From NCBI GenBank assembly GCA_947625135.1, contig CANQNE010000003.1, positions 1 through 64,000 of the forward strand: a DNA stretch of 64,000 bases, read 5' to 3'. This stretch comes from an uncultured Lachnospiraceae bacterium (lineage in GTDB: Bacteria > Bacillota > Clostridia > Lachnospirales > Lachnospiraceae). The notes beneath the pieces were generated by a model. It was not told the DNA's origin and ran no database searches. It saw only the letters and a program-made list of their open reading frames with translations. Shown in pieces: positions 8,485 to 16,784 of this stretch; positions within the stretch are counted from its first letter, which is position 1; every line of letters begins with the position of its first letter. Position numbers and translations under genes: made by a program.

Positions 8485-9105
8485 ATGGCAACTGCAAAAA
8501 AACCTACCGCAGCAATGAAGCCTGCCGCAAAGGCAGAGGAGAAAAAGGCTGTGGCTGTAAAGACAACGGCAGCGAAGACAGCGGTGGAAACAGTTGAGAA
8601 ACATACTGCGGCAAAGGCAACAGAGGAGACGGCAGCGAAGGCGGCAGTAAAGGCGGCTCCCGCAAAGGAGACAAAGCCTGCAGAGAAGAAGGCGGCTCCC
8701 GCAAAGGAGACAAAGCCTGCAGAGAAGAAGGCGGCCCTCGCAAAGGAGACAAAGCCCGCAGAGAAGAAGGCGGCCCCTGCAAAGGAGACAAAGCCTGCAG
8801 CAAAGAAAGCGGCTCCCGCAAAAGAGGAGAAAAAGGCAGCCCCTGCAAAGGCGGAGAAGAAATCCGCTGCGAAAAAGCCTGCGGCGAAGAAAGCTGCATC
8901 CAGGAAGACGGTGACACAGATTTATGTACAGTATCTTGGCAGAGAGTTTGAGCAGCAGGAGATCGTTGACCGTATTGTAGCGAAGTATGTAAGTGAGACC
9001 GGCAACAAAAAATCAGACATTAAGACGCTGGATGTTTATATCAAGCCGGAAGACAACGCTGCATACTATGTGATCAACGGACAGGGCGACAGCATCAGCC
9101 TGTAA
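8485..9105 (+). CDS. Histone-H1-like Lys/Ala/Pro-rich protein with C-terminal DUF6465-like domain
   Basis: 206 residues. Residues 1-140 are almost entirely Ala, Lys, Pro, Glu and Thr, like eukaryotic H1 tails or bacterial AlgP/Hc1 proteins, and include four 13-residue repeats (AAPAKETKPAEKK type). Residues from about 141 form a compact domain: a beta strand TQIYVQYLG, a helical middle, and KTLDVYIKPEDNAAYYVIN. That domain closely matches the stand-alone 65-residue protein encoded at 40601-40798. AGAAGGAGG precedes the ATG. The tail predicts binding to nucleic acid or polyanions; whether it is a nucleoid protein is inference. The repeated DNA makes tail length likely to vary between strains. 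Confidence 0.75.
   Translation: MATAKKPTAAMKPAAKAEEKKAVAVKTTAAKTAVETVEKHTAAKATEETAAKAAVKAAPAKETKPAEKKAAPAKETKPAEKKAALAKETKPAEKKAAPAKETKPAAKKAAPAKEEKKAAPAKAEKKSAAKKPAAKKAASRKTVTQIYVQYLGREFEQQEIVDRIVAKYVSETGNKKSDIKTLDVYIKPEDNAAYYVINGQGDSISL
8653..8808 (+). repeat. Four tandem 39-bp coding repeats
   Basis: Units start at 8653, 8692, 8731 and 8770 and are nearly identical, with the last one degenerate. They encode the 13-residue Lys/Ala/Pro repeats of the H1-like tail. Confidence 0.85.
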
Positions 9106-9291
9106 GGCGTGGGGGAATTTCGTCGAATTCATTTCCGAACATGCTTATCAGACAGCTGTTTTATGTTGTTGTGATCGCTTATCCGAAGATGGATGCGCAT
9201 GTGGAGCAACGCCAAAATGCGACATGGTAACAAAGGATTCATGCCTTCATACAATAACACTAGAACCTTCGGTTGAAAGGAGTGTTTTTGC

Positions 9292-10074
9292 ATGGAGGCA
9301 TTTTTATGCCCTTCACTGGTACAATTTCAAGAGGTCAATTTCGCGTATCATTCTATGGACGGCGAAACACCGGTCTTGTCAAATATATCTTTTTCGGTGA
9401 GAGAAGGAGAATTTTTGTCCATGGTGGGGCCAAGCGGCTGCGGAAAATCTACCATTCTTTCTCTGATCGCAGGACTGTTAGAGCCGGAAACAGGCTCTAT
9501 TTTTTTTCCGAAACAGGAGAAAACCGGCGTGCAGGCAAATATCGGCTATATGCTGCAGCGGGACCATCTTTTTGAGTGGCGGTCCGTGCTGCGGAATGTG
9601 ACGCTGGGACTGGAAATCCGCAAACAGAAAACAAAGGAAAATGTAAGGAAAGCAGAAGTGCTTTTGGAAAAATATGGTTTGGAAAAATTTATGGATGCAA
9701 AGCCCTCACAGCTGTCCGGCGGGATGCGGCAGCGTGCGGCGCTGATCCGGACACTGGCGTTGAATCCGGAATTGCTGCTGCTAGACGAGCCCTTTTCCGC
9801 GCTGGATTATCAGACCAGATTGTCGGTGGGAGACGACATCGGCACGATTATCCGGAAGGAAAAGAAAACGGCGGTACTTGTGACCCACGATCTGGCGGAG
9901 GCCATCAGTCTTGGAACAAGGGTGCTTGTTATGTCAAAGCGTCCCACGCACATTCTCTGTGACCTGCCGTTGGACTTTGATCCTGAGATGACGCCGCTGG
10001 AAAAAAGAAATACCGGGCAGTTCCAGCAGTATTTTCAGCAGATATGGAAGGAGTTGAAAAGGGATGAAACGTAA
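9292..10074 (+). CDS. ABC transporter ATP-binding protein (SsuB/TauB/ThiZ type)
   Basis: 260 residues with a complete ABC ATPase: Walker A GPSGCGKST near residue 46, Q-loop YMLQRDHLFEW, signature LSGGMRQR, Walker B LLLLDEPFSALD, and H-loop VTHDLAEA. Similarity is to importer ATPases for nitrate, sulfonate, taurine or pyrimidine precursors. AAAGGAG lies 9 nt before the ATG. The 3' end overlaps the permease gene by 11 bp, so the two are translationally coupled. No substrate-binding protein gene follows; the next feature is tRNA-Thr. The transported compound is therefore not identifiable. Confidence 0.88.
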   Translation: MEAFLCPSLVQFQEVNFAYHSMDGETPVLSNISFSVREGEFLSMVGPSGCGKSTILSLIAGLLEPETGSIFFPKQEKTGVQANIGYMLQRDHLFEWRSVLRNVTLGLEIRKQKTKENVRKAEVLLEKYGLEKFMDAKPSQLSGGMRQRAALIRTLALNPELLLLDEPFSALDYQTRLSVGDDIGTIIRKEKKTAVLVTHDLAEAISLGTRVLVMSKRPTHILCDLPLDFDPEMTPLEKRNTGQFQQYFQQIWKELKRDET

Positions 10075-10861
10075 CAGTGCGCTGTCTGTCCAGCAGCAGT
10101 ATGTGCGCAGACAGAAAATCAGGCACAGGCTGATCATCCTGTTCAGAGTGGTCAGTCTGTTTGCGTTTTTGGGGATCTGGGAATGGACCAGCCGGACAGA
10201 TGTGATCAACGCGTTTATCTTCAGCAGCCCCTCGGAGATCGGACGGTGTATTTTGGATATGGCAAAGGATCAGACCCTTTTCCGGCATGTGGGGATCACA
10301 CTGGGAGAAACCTTGCTGAGCTTTACGCTGTCCATTGTGATCGGCGTATTGGCGGCGGTGCTGCTGTGGATATCCAAAAGCGCGGCAAAGATCATCGAAC
10401 CTTATCTGGTGGTGCTGAACAGCCTGCCCAAATCCGCGCTGGCTCCGCTGCTCATCGTCTGGCTGGGCGCCAATGTGAGAACCATTGTGGTAGTAGGGGT
10501 GTCGCTGGCAGTGTTTGGCACCATCCTGAACCTGTATACGGGATTTCAGGAGGTGGATGCGGAACAGATCAAACTGATCTATACACTTGGAGGCAAAAAG
10601 CGGCACGTGCTGTCAAAGGTGATCGTGCCAAGCACCGTCCCCATGCTGGTGAGCATCATGAAGGTGAACATCGGCCTTTCGCTGGTGGGCGTGGTGATCG
10701 GAGAATTTCTTGCGGCGGATGAAGGGCTGGGTTATCTGATCATTTACGGTAGTCAGGTGTTCCAACTGAGGCTGGTGATGACCGGCATCATTGTGCTGTG
10801 TATGATCGCCCTGCTGCTGTATCAGGTGATCGCAGTGCTGGAAAAAAGGATCAGTCGATAA
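10064..10861 (+). CDS. ABC transporter permease (BPD inner-membrane component, SsuC/TauC type)
   Basis: 265 residues with about six membrane helices and a basic N-terminus. The EAA-type coupling loop is visible as EQIKLIYTLGGKKRHVLSKV followed by IVPSTVPML, which contacts the ATPase. It overlaps the upstream ATPase gene by 11 bp and forms the membrane half of the same importer. SNSLPKSALAPLLIVWLG-like sequence matches the nitrate/sulfonate/taurine permease subfamily. A periplasmic-type lipoprotein partner is missing from the neighbourhood and would have to be encoded elsewhere. Confidence 0.85.
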   Translation: MKRNSALSVQQQYVRRQKIRHRLIILFRVVSLFAFLGIWEWTSRTDVINAFIFSSPSEIGRCILDMAKDQTLFRHVGITLGETLLSFTLSIVIGVLAAVLLWISKSAAKIIEPYLVVLNSLPKSALAPLLIVWLGANVRTIVVVGVSLAVFGTILNLYTGFQEVDAEQIKLIYTLGGKKRHVLSKVIVPSTVPMLVSIMKVNIGLSLVGVVIGEFLAADEGLGYLIIYGSQVFQLRLVMTGIIVLCMIALLLYQVIAVLEKRISR

Positions 10862-10877
10862 AAAAAGAAAAAATCTA

Positions 10878-10906
10878 TTGATATTTTGGCGGATATGTGT
10901 TAATAT
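10878..10906 (+). promoter_or_regulatory. tRNA-Thr promoter
   Basis: TTGATA (10878-10883), 17-bp spacer, TAATAT (10901-10906), 41 bp before the tRNA 5' end. Confidence 0.75.
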
Positions 10907-10917
10907 CTGTTTCTGGA

Positions 10918-10943
10918 GCTGCCGCAAATGTGTCTGCGGCAGC
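10918..10943 (+). repeat. Perfect 9-bp hairpin in the tRNA-Thr leader
   Basis: GCTGCCGCA (10918-10926) pairs perfectly with TGCGGCAGC (10935-10943), ending 4 nt before the tRNA. There is no T-run. It mirrors the hairpin in the tRNA-Leu leader. Confidence 0.8.
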
Positions 10944-10947
10944 CGAT

Positions 10948-11020
10948 GCTGGAATAGCTCAGCTGGTAGAGCGACGCACTCGTAATGCGTAGGTCGTGGG
11001 TTCAAGTCCCATTTCCAGCT
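10948..11020 (+). tRNA. tRNA-Thr (CGT)
   Basis: The acceptor pairs GCTGGAA with TTCCAGC, the D-arm is GCTCAGCTGGTAGAGC, and the anticodon stem ACGCA/TGCGT closes loop CTCGTAA, giving anticodon CGT. The T-arm contains TTCAAGT. The discriminator is T and no CCA is encoded. Confidence 0.95.
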
Positions 11021-11025
11021 TTATG

Positions 11026-11072
11026 AAAATCGCTGAAGACCTTGTCAATATGTGGGCTTCAGCGATTTTTTT
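11026..11072 (+). terminator. tRNA-Thr terminator
   Basis: AAAATCGCTGAAG pairs with CTTCAGCGATTTT around an 18-nt loop and continues into a T-run. Confidence 0.9.
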
Positions 11073-11100
11073 AAAAAACTGTGAATTGAGGAGAAGGAAA

Positions 11101-12216
11101 ATGAAATACGATTATCTGATCGTCGGGGCCGGCCTGTATGGGGCAGTATTTGCACACGAAGCAAAGAAGGCCGGCAAGTCGGTTCTTGTGGTTGACAGGC
11201 GTTCTCACATTGCCGGCAACGTGTATACGGAAAAAACAGAAGGCATTAACGTACACAAATATGGGGCACATATTTTTCATACAAATCTTAAGCGCGTGTG
11301 GGATTACATCACACAGTTTGCGGAGTTTAACCGGTTTACGAACAGCCCGGTGGCAAACTACAAAGGCGAGCTGTATTCCATGCCCTTTAACATGTATACC
11401 TTTAACAAGATGTGGGGCGTGGTGACTCCGGCGGAAGCGGCGGCAAAGATAGAGGAACAGAGAAAAGAGATCAAAGGAGAGCCCTGCAATCTGGAAGAGC
11501 AGGCAATCTCCCTGGTGGGCCGGGATATTTATGAGAAGCTGGTGAAAGGCTATACGGAAAAACAGTGGGGCCGTGAATGCAGGGACCTTCCGGCTTTTAT
11601 CATCAAACGGCTTCCGGTGCGGCTCACCTTTGACAATAATTATTTTAATGCGCTGTATCAGGGGATCCCCATAGGCGGTTATACCAAAATGATAGCCAAT
11701 ATGCTGAACGGCGTTGAGGTCCGGCTGAATACAGATTATCTGCTTCATAAGGACGAACTGGACGCGCTGGCAGAAAAGGTGGTTTATACCGGATCCATTG
11801 ACGGGTACTTCGGTTACCGTCTTGGCCATTTGGAATACCGGTCTGTGCGTTTTGAGACGGAAGTTCTGGATATACCCAATTTTCAGGGAAATGCCGCGGT
11901 GAATTATACGGATCGGGAAACGCCGTGGACGCGGATCATTGAACATAAATGGTTTGAGTTTGGCAGGGATGAAAACGGAGCGGAGCTGCCAAAGACAGTG
12001 ATCAGCCGTGAGTACAGCTCTGAGTGGAAGCCGGGGGACGAGCCGTACTATCCGGTAAATGATGAGAAGAATGAAAAACGGTATGAGCAGTATAAAGCCT
12101 TGGCTGAAAAGGAAAAACAGGTGATCTTTGGCGGCCGGCTGGGCGAATACAAATATTACGATATGGATCAGGTGATCGAGGCATCGCTGAATATGTGCGA
12201 AAAAGAACTCCGTTAG
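11101..12216 (+). CDS. glf: UDP-galactopyranose mutase
   Basis: 371 residues, the standard size of bacterial UGM, the FAD enzyme that interconverts UDP-galactopyranose and UDP-galactofuranose for cell-surface glycans. The N-terminal dinucleotide-binding motif is GAGLYGAVFAHEAKKAGKSV. Later blocks typical of the family include KYGAHIFHTN, the FNMYTFNKMWG substrate-loop region, and the C-terminal QVIFGGRLGEYKYYDMD. The start at 11101 is fixed by AGGAGAAGGAAA directly before the ATG; an upstream in-frame extension runs into tRNA-Thr and is not credible. No other galactofuran genes are adjacent, although galM lies 3.4 kb downstream. Confidence 0.95.
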   Translation: MKYDYLIVGAGLYGAVFAHEAKKAGKSVLVVDRRSHIAGNVYTEKTEGINVHKYGAHIFHTNLKRVWDYITQFAEFNRFTNSPVANYKGELYSMPFNMYTFNKMWGVVTPAEAAAKIEEQRKEIKGEPCNLEEQAISLVGRDIYEKLVKGYTEKQWGRECRDLPAFIIKRLPVRLTFDNNYFNALYQGIPIGGYTKMIANMLNGVEVRLNTDYLLHKDELDALAEKVVYTGSIDGYFGYRLGHLEYRSVRFETEVLDIPNFQGNAAVNYTDRETPWTRIIEHKWFEFGRDENGAELPKTVISREYSSEWKPGDEPYYPVNDEKNEKRYEQYKALAEKEKQVIFGGRLGEYKYYDMDQVIEASLNMCEKELR

Positions 12217-12235
12217 AGGGAAAAGAGAAAGAGTC

Positions 12236-12895
12236 ATGGAGAAACGTAATTTTCAAAGAGAACTGGATCAGATCATAGAGGAAAACCAGCGGGAAGGAAA
12301 AACGCCTGTGCTGCTCCTTCACAGCTGCTGTGCGCCCTGCAGCAGTTATTGTCTGGAATATCTGTCCCGTTTTTTTTCGATCACGCTGTTTTATTACAAT
12401 CCCAATATCACGGAAAAAGAGGAGTACAGGCATCGGGTGGAGGAACAGATGCGTTTGATCCGGGAGATGCCTGTGGACAATCCCATTACATTTATGGAGG
12501 GCCGCTATGAGCCGGACAGATTTTTTGAGGCGGCAAAAGGACTTGAGGACGAGCCGGAAGGGGGGAAACGGTGCGAGGAATGTTTTCGGCTCCGGTTGGA
12601 GGAAGCGGCTGTGAAAGCGGTGGAAATAGGGGCGGATTATTTCACCACCACCTTATCCATCAGCCCCCTGAAGAATACGCCCCTTCTGAACGCCATCGGC
12701 GAAGAACTGGCGCAGCGGTACGGGGTTTCCTATCTGCCCTCTGATTTCAAGAAGAAAGACGGCTATAAGCGCTCTGTGGAGCTTTCCGGGGAATATGGCC
12801 TGTACCGTCAGAATTATTGCGGATGCGTGTATTCCAAAAGGGAGGCCAAAGAACGGAAATCAAAAGGCACGGTTGTGCGGGAATTGAAAATGTGA
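12236..12895 (+). CDS. queH: Epoxyqueuosine reductase QueH
   Basis: 219 residues of the QueH (former DUF208) family, which reduces epoxyqueuosine to queuosine in tRNA and replaces QueG in many Firmicutes. Metal-ligand cysteines are visible in LLHSCCAPCSSYC near residue 26, in GKRCEECFRLRLEEAA, and in QNYCGCVYS near the C-terminus. The gene begins 20 bp after glf and may be co-transcribed. Function follows from established knowledge of the family; the cysteine pattern is read directly. Confidence 0.9.
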   Translation: MEKRNFQRELDQIIEENQREGKTPVLLLHSCCAPCSSYCLEYLSRFFSITLFYYNPNITEKEEYRHRVEEQMRLIREMPVDNPITFMEGRYEPDRFFEAAKGLEDEPEGGKRCEECFRLRLEEAAVKAVEIGADYFTTTLSISPLKNTPLLNAIGEELAQRYGVSYLPSDFKKKDGYKRSVELSGEYGLYRQNYCGCVYSKREAKERKSKGTVVRELKM

Positions 12896-12929
12896 TACAA
12901 TCAGAAAAGAAGCAGGGAGGCGGCATACT

Positions 12930-14321
12930 ATGGCACAGTTGTGGGGAGGTCGTTTTACAAAAGAAACGGACCGGCTTGTTTATAATTTTAACGCATCCAT
13001 CGGTTTTGACAGGCGGATGTATGCCCAGGATATCAGGGGCAGCAAGGCTCATGTGGATATGCTGGCAAAGCAGAAGATCCTGACCGAAGCGGAGCGGGAT
13101 GCCATCACGGCAGGACTGGATGGGATTTTGGCGGATGTGGAGAGCGGCAGCCTGGAGATCACGGAGGAATATGAGGATATCCACAGCTTTGTGGAGGCAA
13201 ACCTCATTGACCGTATCGGTGATGTGGGCAAGAAGCTGCACACCGGCCGGAGCAGGAACGATCAGGTGGCGCTGGACATGAAGCTGTACACCCGGGATGA
13301 GATCGATGAACTGCAGGGGCTGCTGAAAGCGCTGCTGCATGTTCTGCACGATTTGATGAAGGTGCATACGGAGACGGTGATGCCCGGCTTTACCCATCTG
13401 CAGAAGGCGCAGCCCATCACCCTTGCCCATCATCTGGGCGCATATTTTGAAATGTTCCGGCGGGATTATCTGCGGCTTAGGGACATCCGGCGCCGTATGA
13501 ATGAGTGCCCGCTGGGAGCGGGAGCGCTGGCAGGCACCACCTATCCTCTTGACCGGGAATATACGGCGGCGCTGCTGGGATTTGACAGGGCCACCGCGAA
13601 CAGTATGGACAGTGTCTCCGACAGGGATTACCTGATCGAGCTTTTATCCGCCATGTCCACAGTGATGATGCACTTAAGCCGGTTTTCCGAAGAGATCATA
13701 ATCTGGAACACCAATGAATACCGGTTCGTGGAGCTGGACGACGCCTACAGCACCGGCAGCAGCATTATGCCTCAGAAGAAAAATCCCGATATTGCGGAGC
13801 TGGTGCGGGGAAAGACCGGGCGGGTCTACGGAGCGCTTATGGCGCTGCTGACTGCCATGAAGGGACTTCCCCTTGCTTACAATAAAGACATGCAGGAGGA
13901 TAAAGAACTGGTATATGACGCCATTGACACCACGAAGGGCTGTATCACCCTGTTCACGGGCATGTTGAACACTATGACCTTTCAAAAGGATGTGATGGAG
14001 GCCAGCGCAAAGGGCGGTTTTACCAATGCCACGGACGCGGCGGATTACCTTGTGAAAAAAGGAGTTCCCTTCCGGGATGCCCATGGGATCGTGGGCGCGC
14101 TGGTGCTGTATTGTATCGAAAAAAATATTTCGCTGGATCAGATGACGCTGGAGGAATACAAGGCCATCAGTCCGGTGTTTGAACAGGATGTGTATGAGGC
14201 GATTGCCATGAAGACCTGCGTGGAAAAGCGCCTCACCAAGGGGGCGCCGGGAGCGGAGGCGATGAAGGCGGCCATTGAGGAAAATGCCCGCTGGCTTTCC
14301 GAAATAGAAGGGCAGCAGTAA
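12930..14321 (+). CDS. argH: Argininosuccinate lyase
   Basis: 463 residues, typical for ArgH, the last step of arginine biosynthesis (argininosuccinate to arginine plus fumarate). The start MAQLWGGRF is the usual ArgH N-terminus. The active-site blocks HTGRSRNDQVA, TPxxTHLQ-like GFTHLQKAQPI, and the superfamily signature GSSIMPQKKNPD are all intact. AGGGAGG precedes the ATG. No argG is in the window, so arginine genes are dispersed. It follows queH by 34 bp. Confidence 0.97.
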   Translation: MAQLWGGRFTKETDRLVYNFNASIGFDRRMYAQDIRGSKAHVDMLAKQKILTEAERDAITAGLDGILADVESGSLEITEEYEDIHSFVEANLIDRIGDVGKKLHTGRSRNDQVALDMKLYTRDEIDELQGLLKALLHVLHDLMKVHTETVMPGFTHLQKAQPITLAHHLGAYFEMFRRDYLRLRDIRRRMNECPLGAGALAGTTYPLDREYTAALLGFDRATANSMDSVSDRDYLIELLSAMSTVMMHLSRFSEEIIIWNTNEYRFVELDDAYSTGSSIMPQKKNPDIAELVRGKTGRVYGALMALLTAMKGLPLAYNKDMQEDKELVYDAIDTTKGCITLFTGMLNTMTFQKDVMEASAKGGFTNATDAADYLVKKGVPFRDAHGIVGALVLYCIEKNISLDQMTLEEYKAISPVFEQDVYEAIAMKTCVEKRLTKGAPGAEAMKAAIEENARWLSEIEGQQ

Positions 14322-14373
14322 TATTGTCACAAAGGGGCGGAAAATTCAAAATAGAATCTGTATAAATTACTGA

Positions 14374-14402
14374 TTGATTTTTTGCAAAAAATAGGATAGT
14401 AT
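14374..14402 (+). promoter_or_regulatory. Promoter of asd
   Basis: TTGATT (14374-14379), 17-bp spacer, TAGTAT (14397-14402), leaving a leader of about 95 nt. Confidence 0.55.
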
Positions 14403-14503
14403 TATGCAGGAAAAACAAATGTGCGCCGTAGAAAGACGGAATAAAAACAAAGACGAAATAAAAACGGTGTAAGAAAATAAAAGAGACAGGATGGAGAGTT
14501 AGG

Positions 14504-15589
14504 ATGGAACAGAAGTTAAAAGTAGGCGTTCTTGGCGCCACAGGTATGGTAGGACAGAGATTTATCTCTCTTCTTGAAAATCACCCATGGTTTGAGGTAG
14601 TATGCGTGGCGGCAAGTCCCCGTTCCGCAGGGAAGACTTATGAGGAGGCGGTAAGCGGCCGCTGGAAAATGGAAAAGCCCATGCCGGAGGCAGTGAAAGA
14701 TCTGGTGATCATGAATGTCAACGAGGTGGAAGCGGTGGCTTCCTGCGTGGACTTTGTATTTAGCGCGGTAGATATGACAAAGGAAGAGATCCGGGCCATT
14801 GAGGATGCGTATGCCAAGACGGAGACACCGGTTGTCTCCAATAACAGCGCCCATCGCTGGACGCCGGATGTACCCATGGTAGTGCCCGAGATCAACCCCG
14901 AGCATTTTGAGGTCATCCAATATCAGCGGAAGCGTCTCGGAACCAGACGGGGCTTTGTTGCAGTGAAGCCCAACTGCTCCATCCAGAGTTATGCGCCTGC
15001 CCTTCATGCGCTGAAAGAATTTGGCCCCAAGGTGGTGGTGGCCACTACCTATCAGGCGATTTCCGGCGCTGGCAAGACCTTCCAGGACTGGCCGGAGATG
15101 CTTGACAATATCATTCCCTTTATCGGTGGGGAAGAAGAAAAGAGCGAGCAGGAGCCTTTGCGTCTCTGGGGCAAGGTGGAGGACGGCGTGATCAAGAAGG
15201 CGGAAAGTCCCATCATCACTACCCAGTGTATTCGCGTGCCTGTTCAGGACGGGCATACCGCGGCAGTGTTTGTATCTTTTGAGAAGAAGCCTACAAAGGA
15301 AGAGATCATTGACAGGTGGAACAATTATAAAGGACTTCCCCAGGAACTGGATCTTCCCAGTGCGCCGAAGCAGTTTATCCGCTATATGGAGGAAGAAAAC
15401 CGTCCTCAGGCCCAGATCGACAGAGATTTTGAAAACGGCATGGGAATCTCCATGGGACGGCTCCGGGAAGATACCGTATATGATTATAAGTTTGTGGGAT
15501 TGAGCCACAATACCGTGCGGGGCGCGGCAGGAGGCGCCATCCTTTGCGCGGAGCTGCTCACCGCACAGGGTTATATTGAGAAAAAATAA
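14504..15589 (+). CDS. asd: Aspartate-semialdehyde dehydrogenase
   Basis: 361 residues. It reduces aspartyl phosphate to aspartate semialdehyde for lysine, threonine, methionine and diaminopimelate synthesis. The NADP-binding start is VGVLGATGMVGQRF. The catalytic cysteine is in VKPNCSIQSYAP, and the conserved SGAGKTFQDW and GLSHNTVRGAAGG blocks are present. The sequence is of the archaeal/fungal-like Asd class common in clostridia rather than the E. coli class. The ATG follows an AGGATGGAGAG stretch. galM begins 21 bp downstream. Confidence 0.95.
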   Translation: MEQKLKVGVLGATGMVGQRFISLLENHPWFEVVCVAASPRSAGKTYEEAVSGRWKMEKPMPEAVKDLVIMNVNEVEAVASCVDFVFSAVDMTKEEIRAIEDAYAKTETPVVSNNSAHRWTPDVPMVVPEINPEHFEVIQYQRKRLGTRRGFVAVKPNCSIQSYAPALHALKEFGPKVVVATTYQAISGAGKTFQDWPEMLDNIIPFIGGEEEKSEQEPLRLWGKVEDGVIKKAESPIITTQCIRVPVQDGHTAAVFVSFEKKPTKEEIIDRWNNYKGLPQELDLPSAPKQFIRYMEEENRPQAQIDRDFENGMGISMGRLREDTVYDYKFVGLSHNTVRGAAGGAILCAELLTAQGYIEKK

Positions 15590-15610
15590 TAAAGATTAGG
15601 GGGTTTTGGG

Positions 15611-16669
15611 ATGAGTATTACAGTGTCCACATTCGGAAACATGAAGGACGGCAATGAGGCAAAACTATATGTGCTGAAAAATGCTGCGGGCATGACGGCC
15701 GCAGTCAGCGATCTGGGAGCAGTGCTTGTCAGCCTGTATGTGAAGGACAGGCAGGGACAGTTCCGGGATGTGGTGCTTGGCTTTGACGATGTGGAAAGCT
15801 ATGAGGAGAAAAACGACACATTCTACGGTGCCACCATTGGCCGCTGCGGAAACCGGATCGGCAAGGCCCAGTGTCAGATCAGCGGAAAAACCTATACCTT
15901 TGACAAAAATGACGGCAATAACAACCTGCACGGCGGATTCCACGGTTATCAGACCCGCCTCTGGCAGGTGAAAGACAAAAAAGACGACGATACGCCTTTC
16001 ATCACCTTTGAACTGCACAGCCCTGATATGGATCAGGGATTTCCCGGCAATGCGGATATTCGGGTGACTTACGCCCTGACTGCAGACAACAGTCTGGAGA
16101 TCTCCTATGACGCGGTGGCGGATGCGGATACCATCTTTAACATGACAAATCACAGCTATTTCAATCTGAACGGGCATGATTCCGGCACCATTCTTTCCCA
16201 GGAGGTAAAGATCAACGGGGATGCGTTTACATGGGCCGATGAGGAGAGTATTCCCACAGGAGAGCTGACGCCGGTAGCGGGCACGCCCATGGATTTCAGA
16301 GAATATCATGCCATTGGGGAGCGGATTGAGGCGGATTATACCGCTTTGAAGTTCGGACAGGGTTATGATCACAATTACTGTGTCAACGACAGCGGGAAGG
16401 AAAAAATCGTTGCATCCATGCGGTCCGGAGAATCCGGCATCGTCATGGAAGTGCGCTCTGATCTGCCGGGTATGCAGCTGTACACGGGAAACTTTATCAA
16501 GGGCGATCAGAACGGCAAGGGCGGATGCGCTTATCCGAGAAGGAGCGGCTCCTGCTTTGAGACGCAGTATTATCCGGACGCGCCCAATCATCCTGAATTT
16601 GCCCAGCCTGTATTTGCGGCAGGTACCCATTATCAGACAAAGACGGTATATCATTTTGAAGTAGAATAA
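15611..16669 (+). CDS. galM: Galactose mutarotase (aldose 1-epimerase)
   Basis: 352 residues of the aldose 1-epimerase beta-sandwich family, which interconverts alpha and beta anomers of galactose or glucose. Conserved blocks are GATIGRCGNRIG, NNLHGGFHG with the first catalytic-site histidine, TNHSYFNLNGH with the catalytic acid histidine, and the late LPGMQLYTGNF with the C-terminal active-site region around CFETQYYPDAPNHP. AGGGGG precedes the ATG. It sits directly downstream of asd and ends before a long hairpin that separates it from topB. Confidence 0.95.
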   Translation: MSITVSTFGNMKDGNEAKLYVLKNAAGMTAAVSDLGAVLVSLYVKDRQGQFRDVVLGFDDVESYEEKNDTFYGATIGRCGNRIGKAQCQISGKTYTFDKNDGNNNLHGGFHGYQTRLWQVKDKKDDDTPFITFELHSPDMDQGFPGNADIRVTYALTADNSLEISYDAVADADTIFNMTNHSYFNLNGHDSGTILSQEVKINGDAFTWADEESIPTGELTPVAGTPMDFREYHAIGERIEADYTALKFGQGYDHNYCVNDSGKEKIVASMRSGESGIVMEVRSDLPGMQLYTGNFIKGDQNGKGGCAYPRRSGSCFETQYYPDAPNHPEFAQPVFAAGTHYQTKTVYHFEVE

Positions 16670-16677
16670 AAAGATCA

Positions 16678-16772
16678 GAAAAGGCTGCTGCAAAACAGCG
16701 TCATGGATTTGACCGGGCTTGGACGCAGTCCTGCCCGGAAAAGTCAGGACGAGATTTTGCAGCGGCCTTTTT
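16678..16772 (+). terminator. Long-stem terminator between galM and topB
   Basis: AAGGCTGCTGCAAAA near 16681-16695 pairs with TTTTGCAGCGGCCTT at 16755-16769, followed by a T run. The loop of about 60 nt holds further inverted repeats (GTCCTG with CAGGAC, CCGGGC with GCCCGG). It ends only 13 nt before the topB start. Confidence 0.8.
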
Positions 16773-16784
16773 CATCGTGAGAAT

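Noticed and set aside
9106..9291. Riboswitch upstream of the ABC transporter pair
   Set aside because: Apart from a short AACC-TTC-GGTT hairpin near the ribosome site, no known aptamer core (for example TPP) was recognised.
11071..12237. 388-codon antisense ORF opposite glf
   Set aside because: Same situation: shadow of a well-conserved gene.
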